Source: Neospora caninum Liverpool (lineage: Eukaryota > Apicomplexa > Conoidasida > Eucoccidiorida > Sarcocystidae). Taken from it: a stretch of DNA of 64,000 nt. Positions 47,358 through 58,151 of the stretch are shown here, piece after piece; position 1 is the stretch's first letter; each line of letters begins with the position of its first letter. The DNA is taken from the NCBI RefSeq assembly GCF_000208865.1, contig NC_018391.1:1488001-1552000 (forward strand), in the 5' to 3' direction. A program made the translations under genes and the position numbers. Under the pieces are notes generated by a model. The model worked only from the letters and a program-made list of their open reading frames with translations. It was not told where the DNA came from and ran no database searches.

Positions 47358-50300
47358 GACGGTAGAAAACAAGAAGCAATTCTCCGGCGGCACCAGCACG
47401 CCTATACTCCCATATTAAGCGCGCAGGCAGGCTTGCCCAGTCCACTCACAGACAAATCCCCGAAAGGCAGGTTAGGCAAGAACACGGAAGACGCTTCAAA
47501 ACGGTGGCCATGAGGATATGCTGTGCAGACTGTCCGGCGCTTTCGGCTCGTCCCTGACGCCACGAGGGCAGGCAAACGAGATGTGAAAAGGGTGCGGAGC
47601 AAAGAGCAGACGTATCACCGCGCGTCACTCCGGAAGGCACGGATCTTCGGTAGGGTGAATATGCGACTGACAGATTGCCGACTATTCTTTAGAATGGGAA
47701 TTGCCCCGCGGGTGGCACCACAACGAAAAAGGCGGGAACGGCAAGCTGAGGGGGAAAGGACGTCGACAGCCGGTTCTCTGCTCGTGAATCCGGCTTCTCA
47801 GAACCTTTAGGATCGCCACCAAATTTACAGAAGCTCTGAAAGACAGGGAAGAATCGAGTACGCACGCGTTTCTCGAAGCGCAGCCGACAGATGCCCGGTC
47901 GCAGACGACGTCTCTGTTCATTCAGGCGGCATGCACACAGTCTGAGCTTCTCCTCGTCCTCGTGACTTTTCTCATAAGCCCGCCAAAATCAGCGTTCTCC
48001 ACCCATGCTCGGACCGCCAACTCTCGAACGAGAGGACTTTTCCCTTTACTTTTTCTCACTGTGGTCTTTGATAAGTCGTAATCTGACGCGCGTTCGCCAG
48101 GGCCTCAGTCGAGGGTAACAGAGCGTCTGGATGATCTTGGTCACTCACTACCAAGAGCGCATGCAATGAAATTTGGTTTTTTTTGTGGTTGGCTTGGTGA
48201 AGCCAGATCTCGGCAACGGATGCGCTGGAGAACGGCATGTTCTGCCGTCAGTGTTTGAGACCCTATCGTAAGATGACTTGTCGCCTTCAGTAATATTTTG
48301 AGCATACCTGGTGAAGCGTTTCACCCCGATACGAAAAGTATATGACTCGCCGGCTGCTGGCGTGTGAGGCGCCAGTGACCTGCAAGGCCTGGGAAAACAC
48401 TGCAGTGCGAAAAATGGACATGTGCAGTTCTGGGACCACCTTGAAATGTTCTAGGTGTCAAAAGATGACGGTGACAGCGAGTTGTGGCGTTATCCCTGAA
48501 GCGTCGCACGAGTCCACAGCTTACGCAGCAGCAGCAGCAGCTCCTAGCAAGATTGCTCTAGAAGATTGTAGGTGCCGATACCACCGGCGACTGTATTCAC
48601 ACATGCCTGTCCCCCTGCTGGCGATCACGGCTTCGCTTTCGTAGAGCTTTTGCTTCTTTTGGTTAACTCTTAATATGCCAGGCACTCAGTTTGGGGCATA
48701 CAAGACAGAGTCCTGGTGTGGTTTTCCCGAGCCGTGTACTCGCTTTATCTGGTGGGGTTCACGTAGGCATCGCAGGCTGATGTTCCGACAGAACCCGGCT
48801 TGTCACTGACAAAATCGGTCGCAATCGCGCAACTCTGAGAGCTTTTGAAGACTGAAAACGTGGTTTCCTTATCAGCAACTGCCCATACGCCTTGTGGCAG
48901 TATTGTATTCAGCAACTGCCCATACGCCTTGTGGCAGTATTGTATTCTGCTTCCGTTGCTACACAAAGCCCGCGACGTAGAGTATCTCCTAAACGACTAC
49001 GTGTCTCCGCAGGTGTTCGCCGCTCGCCAAGAATACACTTCTGGCACCTGAAACACGCCGAACCACACGCAGGCGCGTCCTAACTCGTGGCTGCCAACTA
49101 AGGCGCCTTCATTGCGTTCCCCGGTTCGAGTCTGTTTCCGGAACACGGCCTGTCAGAGGAAGTCTCCTGAGTGGCTCCGCCCTCTCAATTATTAACATCG
49201 ACTGCACTCATTCCCTGAGCCTCATGAGCTCGTAGTGCCTTATTTAATGTATGGAGATGCAGTGAGAAGCAGAACCCTCTCTGTGCAGCGGCATTAGTGC
49301 TTTCACACACTCCCCTCTAACTAGAACTATATCATCGCCCCTCTTCTGCTCGTACAGCCCGCGACAGGCATCAACTTCGTCTGCCCTAAATTGTTCGTGA
49401 CAACGCAAGGCGTCTTCTGCCGGTGGAATACAATAGTGCTGCCGCCCACCGCTCGCCCAACATCGGAGCTCTTTATCAAATGCTGCCATAGAAACACAAA
49501 AAGAGAAGCCCTATAAAAAGAAGCCGCTTGATTCTTCGTTATACAGTGAAAACAACGGGACGTAATTATTCCCGTGAGCATTTGAACCGCTTGAGTCCAT
49601 GTACGCACAATGCTATGAGTTAGCCTGCATAGTTTTCTGTTCAACCTGGCATGGTGACACCTCCGCCAAAGAGACTGGCCAAATACACACCAAGACGGAG
49701 TTTTACTGAAAGTTTCAGGTTTGAAGGTTTTATCAGAGGCCTAGTAGATAGACATATTTACCAAGTTTTTGGCCATTCCTCTAGCTGAAAGACACTTCCT
49801 GGAAGCTGAATCTGCTGGCCTCTTTGGACCCCTCCATATTTCGTGGCACGGCCGATGTTTTACAATTGTGTGCCCTTGTCACTGCTTACATTAAGCGCTC
49901 TTGCCACTCAGTTTGTGTAGGGCCGTTGCCGCGATCGGTGTTCTTCAGAGCTTCATATAGTTAGCTATGGCCTCCAGATGATGCATGTACGGTTCGTTGC
50001 CCATAAGGCACTTCTCTGGAGCAGAACTCATTATCAAGACACCGGACAGCGCGTGAACGTCTGCTGTATGCCGCTACGCTGTGTATTGCGGCACTGAGGC
50101 GCTCGCACACAGGGAAGCGCACCAAATACCAAGAGAGAACTGGTGGAGCCCCGTGAGGCACCCACAGGTTACTGTCCTTTCTTCCTGAACAGAGGACTTC
50201 AGGCAGATTTTCCCGCCTGCTCAGACAGGTGCATCGCCTCCTAACTTCGATTGGAAGTGGACCACAGCTTTTGACATTGATGTGAGCCAGGTTCTTACAC

Positions 50301-52340
50301 ACATGCATCCGAGAGCGGCAACGGCACTGAGTCATGCCGCGCTGAATCTGGCTTCCCCAGTACGAATCTCAGGTCGGCGGGGATGGCTGAACGCAACATG
50401 CTGAGATTGTCGCTGAAGGCTCTCTCTCACGCGGTGTCCACCTCCGCAAAAGGGGGAAAAGTCGTGGAACCAGATTCACCCGCAGGTCCGCGTTCCGCAA
50501 CTGACGCTGACAGGCTCAAACTCTGCACTTCTGGTGTGAATCCCTATTTCCCATCTGTTGGCACCTAGTCCTAAAATGCTGCGTGAGCGCCTCGGCACCA
50601 GCAACCACCCGGCCAGCCGATGACCTCTCCTGCTCTTGGACACAGGGAGAAACGGTGACTTGGCGCGCATAGGAGAGATCCTCCAATGGTTCGCAACGTG
50701 CAGGGACGCTTGGTGCGCACGGGGCCTGCTTCCAATAACGCTCTCCTCGCTGACGAAGAGAAGGCCTGCACTGCCCCTCCACAAGCAGAGAGTGGCCAGT
50801 CATCATTAGCGACATGGACTCAAAGTAAAAACATAAAAAGGAAGCATCCACGGGGGAGCGAAATGATGCAGCAACTAACGCTGAGGCTCAAGCACCTGAA
50901 CTCGCCCACAGAGTCTCCCAAGATGTGAAACTTGTTTTCTTTGACAACCTGTGTGGTGCAGTGAGGCCATGCCAATGAGAATGTGTGTGAGGTGATTCCG
51001 CATCAAACCAACTATACACGTATCCTTCAGCTGTCAGCCTATTCACCATAGCTATGGACCCCCTACAATTTTAAATTGCCTACTATTTAGTGTCTATTGC
51101 CGCGCCTCTCTCACAGCTAATGGAGCACTCACGGTCACACAGGGCACAGCAACGAGTGAACCTACCACTACAAACCTTGTAAATGTGTACTGCCAGTTTG
51201 CAGGGCTGCCACAATCGGCTATCTGCTGCCTTCCCCGCCGCCAAGTGACCGTGCCGCGAGTTCATGGTCTACGTCACCCTCGTCGAAACAGCGTAGGAAC
51301 TGCCCCTCGAGCCACAGTATGTGCAGGCGCGGCGCGACTCAGCACTGGAATAAACATTTTGCGCTGTCCACCAAAGATGGAGAAACTCAGCCTTCACTAT
51401 TTTTGGCAAAACACGATAGAATACAGTGTCAGTGTGCAGGCAGTTCTTTCAACGACGGCTGATAGCGGCAGTTCCGAGTGCCGTGCTGGAACCTTGCGAA
51501 AAGTAATCCGCGGCCGGGACAAAAAAAACCCCCGGAGTGTGCCACCAGAATGGTTGCACCGGGCCTGAATGAGCATGCTCAGTCCCTCCCCTGACGCGGT
51601 TCATCCGTGCCTGGCAGCTCAGCTATTTTTGGAGGGAAAGTACTTCCCTTTTGTAATGGGGACGCTATCTCTCACCCTTTGGGTACCGAAGGATGATGGA
51701 GTCGCCGGCCTTGTAGCCACATGAACTGGAATTTGGCATACCTCGTGACACAACATTTCTTTCCAAGTTCTTCCTCAGCCTCGCGAGACTCTGCAGCGGC
51801 AATCGACGGCATCGGTTGCTGCCAGTTTTGTCCCGTCACCATCTAGATTTTCTTTTTTGTCGCAGTACGCAGTGGTCTACCTGTACCATCGTCCTGCTAT
51901 CCTTGTTCCTCTGTGGCTGTGTAGTTCCGGCAAGGCAACAAGGCATGCCATAATCTTGAACGGCCGGCGATAATTACGACATTGGACGAGGTTGCCGGAG
52001 TGTACGGGAGCGAAGTCTGTCTCGCCTCGCACTGCACACAGACACCAGGAACCTGCGTCAATGCCTACTCGGGAAGGAGCAAGGCGGTAAGCAATTCCGC
52101 GTCTGGGCAAGCTTTCCGTGTCACGTTGAGCGACTTAAAAGAGCTCATTTTTTTCACGCCCGGATCTCCGTACAGGCGGTACAGCGTCATTTTGCAGAGA
52201 GGCTGCCAGCTACTGCCGCTTCATCGGACACACACAAAGCCTCAAACGCTTCGTTTCGCCTTCGTTGTGGTTCACTGGGTGTCGCCCACTAGATTTCCAG
52301 AGACTTTTCCCACAGCGTGTCAACTTTCTGTGGAGACAAA
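47358..52340. other. Divergent intergenic region, about 5 kb
   Basis: Between SRP19 (minus) and the small heat shock protein (plus). The longest gene-free stretch of the window. It contains a 37-bp tandem duplication at 48872-48945 and a short CAG run near 48525-48540. Frames are all under about 130 codons and have no recognisable domains. One stretch near 49125 resembles a tRNA B box but does not fold as a tRNA. Confidence 0.6.
48872..48945. repeat. 37-bp perfect tandem duplication
   Basis: The 37-base unit beginning tcagcaactgcccatacgcc and ending ttgtat occurs twice, head to tail, without mismatch (48872-48908 and 48909-48945). Confidence 0.95.
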
Positions 52341-53168
52341 ATGTCAAGCTCCTCAGGTTCTTCAGCGGACTCGAGCAGGCCGCAAGAGGGCCAGCGGCAA
52401 GGTCAAGAGGGTGCGGGCCTCCCACGGCAACATCATGGGGACGAGTACCTTGTGCGCAGCAATCCTCTGCTCGTGCCCTCGATTATGCCCCAGCTGAGCA
52501 CAATGGATCGCCTGTATGCCGAGATGATGGATGACATGAGCCGTATCCACCATGAAATGAATCGATTCTACCACCAACACTTTAACTCGGTCGCTCCCTT
52601 TATGCAAGGTGCCCAGCCGCAGGCCTGTGAGGGCCGTCCATGGTGGCGGCCGTCATCCTGGTTCCAGCGAAATGCTTCGCATGCCCCCATGGCACTCGAA
52701 AGAGGTTCGCACCCGGAAGTAAACGACTTGAGGGGAGGTCAGATGGTCCCAGCGTCTGGTGGGCAAGAACCCGCCAGTGCAGCACCCTGGGATGTGATGC
52801 CTTTTGGCTGGGGCAGCCGTGGCGGTCTCAGTACCGGATCTATGCCGAGAGTCGATATGAGGGACACAGGTGCGGAGTTTGTGGTTCAGGCCGATGTCCC
52901 AGGAATGGATCGCGAGAACCTGCGAGTCGACGTCCATGACGGCGTGCTGAGGATCAGCGGCGCCCAGAGGGAGGAAAAAAAGCAACAAGAGGAGGGATTC
53001 TATCTGCAAGAGCGTAGCCAGTCTTCCTTCTCTCGTTCGTTCATTCTCCCCGAAAAGGTCAAGGAAGACGAAATCAAGGCGTCTCTTACAAATGGTGTTC
53101 TCCAGGTCCATGTCCCTAAGGAGACTCCGACAGAGCCACCGGCAATCCGAAACATTACCATCGAATAG
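52341..53168 (+). CDS. Small heat shock protein (alpha-crystallin/Hsp20)
   Basis: A single exon of 275 codons. Small heat shock proteins hold unfolded clients in large oligomers; in Toxoplasma several exist, including the bradyzoite marker BAG1 and Hsp20/21/28/29. The alpha-crystallin domain covers about 170-260: PRVDMRDTGAEFVVQADVPG, then DGVLRISG and the hallmark NGVLQVHVPK. The C-terminal I-x-I motif is present (ITI, 272-274). The N-terminal 165 residues start Ser/Gln-rich, with a helical Met-rich block (MDRLYAEMMDDMSRIHHEMN) and Trp/Arg/Pro stretches. The ATG at 52341 has a good A-rich context (acaaaATG); the upstream in-frame GTG at 52317 is not used. Which of the coccidian paralogues this is cannot be settled from memory; the length differs from the 229 aa reported for TgBAG1. 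Confidence 0.9.
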   Translation: MSSSSGSSADSSRPQEGQRQGQEGAGLPRQHHGDEYLVRSNPLLVPSIMPQLSTMDRLYAEMMDDMSRIHHEMNRFYHQHFNSVAPFMQGAQPQACEGRPWWRPSSWFQRNASHAPMALERGSHPEVNDLRGGQMVPASGGQEPASAAPWDVMPFGWGSRGGLSTGSMPRVDMRDTGAEFVVQADVPGMDRENLRVDVHDGVLRISGAQREEKKQQEEGFYLQERSQSSFSRSFILPEKVKEDEIKASLTNGVLQVHVPKETPTEPPAIRNITIE

Positions 53169-54915
53169 GAGAACTGCAACGTTTCGTTTGCCTTTGAACG
53201 CCACTGTGTCCTGTTTTTTAGCTCTCGCCCTGCAAAACGGAAGCCGAGCCATGGGGGCCTTGATGCCGGACGATGAGTCCGCACAGCTTGGGTGTAGACA
53301 GACACTTCAGCTGCGGTCGGCTTGCTCTTACTGGAGTTGGTATATCGCATCAAAAGTCGTGAATTTTCCCACTCCGGTTCATGATTTGGCCTGCGTGCCA
53401 ACCATTTGATCGAGACGAGCCCATTGATTGCACACTGAATATTGCATGAAACGGGTTCGAGAACCATTGCTTTTTGGTGTCGAGTCGGGAGTACGTCTCA
53501 ATCTGTTCCAATCTTCCTTTTCAGTTCAGTGAGCGCGCTTTCCCGTGCGAAGTTTTGCCACCGATGGGCCTCACCACGCACCTGGCCACAGTTGCCAGTC
53601 GTTTCAAGCTTTCCATACTACCAATGACCGAAACGTTTCCGGATCAGCGTCTCAGCTTTCTCTGCGTCTTCCGTGTTGTTCCTTCTCTATCCTCTCTCGC
53701 CTCCAGTCTTCAACGCGCGCAGAGGACTGCTGCCTATACACGCTTGATGCAGCTTGCCTGGCATTAAATATGCGCCTCAGTAAGACAACCGTGTGGCAGT
53801 TAACTCCTTGATCACCCTCGCATTGCCGGCGTCGCGTTTGGTCAGCATAGCTCAGCAGAAAACGAGCACGTTGAGATGAATGACACAGGCAAAAAAAGAG
53901 TCGGCACACACAGCACGGCCTGTCACTGGCTGATACACTCTGAGCGTATGTACCCTTGCTCCAAGCGTCGACACGGAATGCTGGCCATCTTGACCTCGTA
54001 GTCTATCCCGGGTTCCTCCCTTAAAGGCGATAGCATGCATCTCCTTTGGCCATGCCCCCCTGCGAAAATTTACACTTGTCCTCGTTGCTGAGGCTCGGTG
54101 TAAGCAGTGAGTGTTCGTACATGTCTCGCTGGTGACGCGTTCAGACGGGGACAGTCACGATAATAGAGACGCTGTCTGTTTCTCTGTGGATAAAAGAGCC
54201 AATCGGACCTGTGGCGTCTAGCCTCTGGCTGATTCCGCGGGATGCGCTACGTTTGCCTGCACTGCTTTGAAGAAACCTCTAAATGTGAGACACTGAACTT
54301 AGTATATTCAGAAAAGAGGCTCGGTTTCCCAACGAAATGGAAGAAGCTCAGATTCTTCATTCCCATTGAAATGAAAGATAACGTAGCGAGACCGGCATCC
54401 CTCTGCAAAGCATGTACCTTGCCCAGTCATCCTCTTGGGTTCTCGTGATTCATATCATACGTGATTTACCGCTCGTGTACCGCGGCCATGCTGCTCAGTG
54501 AGAAGTCAGTGCGTCCCCAAGAGCCGGGTTTCGCAGTCAGTGCTCGTAAACTCTTCTCAAAAGTTTAGTCTCCTCGCGTCAGACCGTCTGCCACGCATGC
54601 AGTGGTGCCACCAAGTCCCTCGGTTGACTGCATGTGTGAAGTCTGGCGACAATAAAGTGGCCGGATGCAAGCATCGCCATCGGTATTTACCGAACAAGGG
54701 CGTTAACCTGACAACGTGATTGATGAGTCAAGCATTACAGACTAGCTTCAAACTAGGGGCACGGGGCCCCGCGGCGTCGACGCCAGGGGAAACAAGTTTA
54801 ACAGGCGACGTTTGTGGGATCTCGCATGACACAAATCAATGCCCTTGTTCTCCGTGGACGCAAAAATACCCAGGTAAGAGATAACCGTATGTATCAGCAA
54901 CCATAAGAAAAGACT
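53169..54915. other. Convergent intergenic region
   Basis: 3' flanks of the small heat shock protein gene and of the BuGZ-like gene. I see no further gene or repeat. Confidence 0.6.
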
Positions 54916-57900
54916 TTACGCAGTAATTTCGCGGTAACCAAATTGTTCGTGAGCTCGCCGTTCTTCAACCGAGACCTGGAGGAAAAACACACAAGGCGTA
55001 GGCACAAGCGGCAGGAACTGCATAGAAATCCGTGCCACACATCTAGGCCGAAAAGCTGCCGAAGCCGCTGCCCCCCCCCCCCCCCGCAGACGCGCTCCCG
55101 TCGCCGTGGGCCCCAAGTCGTCCTTCGACACCACGCGTCCCATTCACATCAGGTTCCTCTTTTCGTCAGACAATGCGCATAGAGTCACCGACACAAAAAC
55201 GCTTCGTGAACTGAAATCAGTTGACAAGTAACCAGGTGAATCTACTACCGCGTCGAACTGGTGACGGCGCTGAGTCCGGGGCGCTGGTACCCGAGAACTG
55301 AAGCGGATCCGACTGCTAGCAGTCGCGGAATTCAGCAAGGTTCCACTCTATCGAATGACACTGAAAAAGAGAGCACGCGAGAACGTTGCAACCATCGCGG
55401 AGATCCAAGCGACTGGTGGACGGCGCCACCTGGCAGGCACAGCCCGACTGGAATAGCTGTTGTGGGTCACGTTGCCGTGCTGCACAGGGAGCGTCGGCAC
55501 GACAGCAGAACACGGCGGTGATCTATCCAGAGCTTACCATGTCGTCGTTGTACAACAAAGCGACGTTTGCAGGCAGCGGCGGAGCAGCGTAGTTTACAGG
55601 CTGTCTGCCTGGCGGCGGACCCGCCAGTGAGCCTTGCACTGGACCGCCTGCCATAGCTGAAGCGCCCACGCCGCGCGCACCTGAGCCTGGTTGAGATCCG
55701 ATGCCAGGTGGCCCGAGAGACGCGGAGATCGCTCCGGCTGTGACGGGGTTCAGTCCGGGGCCTGCCAGCTGAGCAAAGAGCAGAAGGGGCGACGCAAACT
55801 CATAGACTGGCCTGGACGTGGACACTGGAGAGAAATATCAAGCAGCCTCGCCCCTGGGGTGCGACAGAGCGGTATGTGTCTGGTGCAGGGACTGCCGGCG
55901 CACGTAAACTCGCAACGAAGTGCAGAACCCGGGGAAGAAACGAGTCACGCATGAGTTCTCCGTGTAGAACTCAAACTGATTCCTTCTTGACCAAGATACC
56001 CCGTGCGTTTCTCCAAGGACGGACTCCAGAAAGATTTCTCCGCAATGCCCGGGCCTTGCAAGTCCACGGCCTCAGTTGAGGGGAGACGCCTGGTGCACGG
56101 CTCAGACTGCGGAACTTCAGCGACTTCCATCTTACACGGTGGATTAGCTACTCTCTTATATCGTTATACTAAACCAACAGTGGTAGTCACTCCAGCTTCC
56201 AAGCAAACATGAATAGCGGCAGGATAGGAGCAACCCTTTCAGCTGTGTCCGTTCGCATCGTCTCAGTTTCCCTCACACACACCAAGGCGGCGTAAACGGC
56301 CGCACGTCTCACCTGGCCAGAAGCTTGGCCAAGAAGACCTTGAATGCTTGGTGGCGTGGGCAGCGCAGGCGTCAGGCCTGGAGGCGAGACGGGCGGTGGG
56401 AAAGGAAGAGGTACGCCAGGCAAGGCCCCCGCAGCTGTGAAACAGATCGACACAGGTACAGGCACTCACGGCTTCCTTTCTGCGGCTTCCATCACGGAAA
56501 TCTCGACACTGTTGCGGCTTCTCTGAACGATAACCTCAGCACGAAAGCACGTGCTTGTATGCCGCACCGTGAGAGGTTTTAGAGACGCCGCCACGCCCGC
56601 ACGGCCACCGTTTGAAAAACACAGGCTTTCATGATCGATAGACACCACATGGCTGCGACCCGATTGACGGGCTCTAAGAAGTCAATGCACGCATCTCGTT
56701 TTCCGCGAAAACTGTTTGATCCACGTCCGCCCACTGGAATGAAGAGAAATCGAAACGCCGCAAAGTAGCTAAGATACGGCCTACATGTTACGCATGCGGC
56801 ATGCCGGTCCACGTGTGGGCGTACCATTTTAAAAGTGACACATAACTACAGATAATGAGAAGCGAACCCAGCGTCTGCGGATAATACTCAGAGCGGTCTT
56901 CTGCACAGGATTATCGTAAGCCGTGTTACCCCGCATTTGCCCGGAAGACGCGACGCAAACGCCACAGAATTCGGCACGTTCGTCGATACGGCATTTTTGA
57001 GATGCCCAACAGAATCAGCAGCCGTACCTCCAAGAGCTCCCGGAACGAGACTCGGCAACCCGACAAAGGTCGGGAGAATTCCTTGTTGCGCCTGGAGAGC
57101 AAACTGCTCCATTGAAGTCGGTGCCATCGTCACCTGATCCACCGGACCACAAACCAGAACTTTTCATCCTGGGAAGAGCTGTCGGTTCGACGGACCCCCC
57201 ACGCGCGCGGCAGCAAGCTCCGCGTGCGAACCTTTTGCTCAACAGAGAAGGACAAAGAGAATTTCATTGCCGTGCGCGGCGTACAGAGGGATACGGGACG
57301 CCGGACGCTCTCACAAAGCGTGCTAATCAGGACTGCGCCCGCACAAATCAACACCGTACTGAGAATGTGGCCTTGGATGCTGTATTTCCTTGCATGTATG
57401 GCGGGGCCTGTAACTCGAAAACGTTTCCAGTCTCTCCGACGAACGTGCCAAACACTACATGGCGGCATGCTACGGAATTTTCCACGCGGCATCGCTGCCC
57501 ACAATCAAATGGCCACTGCCTTTTTCCTCCCTCATCCCTGTAGACCACCCTCCTCCCTCACAAGTCTCTGCACACCAGGAAGCCTCCCGCGTCCTGCCTT
57601 TCGCGGATATCCATCGCTTTCCACGAGAGGTCGAGACGCTACACATGTAGACATGTCGGCCCGCGACACACTGTGCGGAGAGATGCGTTCATGTTCTTTC
57701 CCCGCAGAGAGAGCTCAACGGAAAATCGATTGGCACGACAGAGAGCCCAAGAGAGTGCGTCCACAACCGTTCTTTCGAAAGTCCCACGGCTTCTTACCTG
57801 CGCCCAGTTTACCCTCTGTCTCTTTTGGCTTTCCTTGCCTTCATTTCGTTTGCTTTGCTTGCTCAAACGCTCGTCAATCACCTCCTGAGGAATGCCCTCC

Positions 57901-58151
57901 ATGCCGTGTACAATCATTTCGATCATATCTCTGCCCGCAAGAGCATTCGGGACTGCATCGATCTGTTCCTTATGCACCTGCAGCAAGTGGACCGCCAAGC
58001 CGGTTGCTGTATCGAGTTTTCTCGCGCACTGTGTGCATTTGAAATGTTTCGCTTTCTGGTGTTGAATCAAGACTTTCTCGTCGTCAAATTCACGGTCACA
58101 GTAGTAGCAAAAGGGCTTCAGTGTAGCCCCTCTGCGCTTTTTACGCCCCAT
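54916..58151 (-). CDS. ZNF207/BuGZ-like zinc finger protein with GLEBS motif
   Basis: Five exons (58151-57798, 57133-57028, 56434-56313, 55768-55538, 54975-54916) encode 290 aa. BuGZ binds Bub3 and microtubules, supports spindle assembly and the checkpoint, and also acts in splicing. Residues 1-65 match human ZNF207 closely: MGRKKRRG start, then two C2H2 fingers (Cys15/Cys18/His31/His36; Cys39/Cys42/His55/His60) with DEKVLIQHQKAKHFKC, followed by VHKEQIDAVPNALAGR and HGMEGIPQEVIDER. The middle (about 119-260) is Gly/Pro/Ala-rich low complexity, as in BuGZ. The end is NDDMVSVEERRAHE, which aligns with the GLEBS core DEDISLEERRA that contacts Bub3; the paired glutamates (275-276) are kept. The last exon is only 60 bases. 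Without the splice at 55538 the frame stops after four codons. Exon 2 has a weak pyrimidine tract, so its acceptor is the least certain join. Confidence 0.88.
55071..55085. repeat. Poly-C homopolymer
   Basis: Fifteen consecutive C residues (poly-G in the transcript) in the last intron of the BuGZ-like gene, about 95 bases upstream of the acceptor of its final exon. Confidence 0.95.

Noticed and set aside
49110..49145. tRNA B-box-like sequence (ggttcgagtc)
   Set aside because: The flanking bases cannot form a T stem and no A box or acceptor stem is present.
57224..58042. 272-codon plus-strand frame
   Set aside because: Antisense to the first BuGZ exon and intron; no domain.
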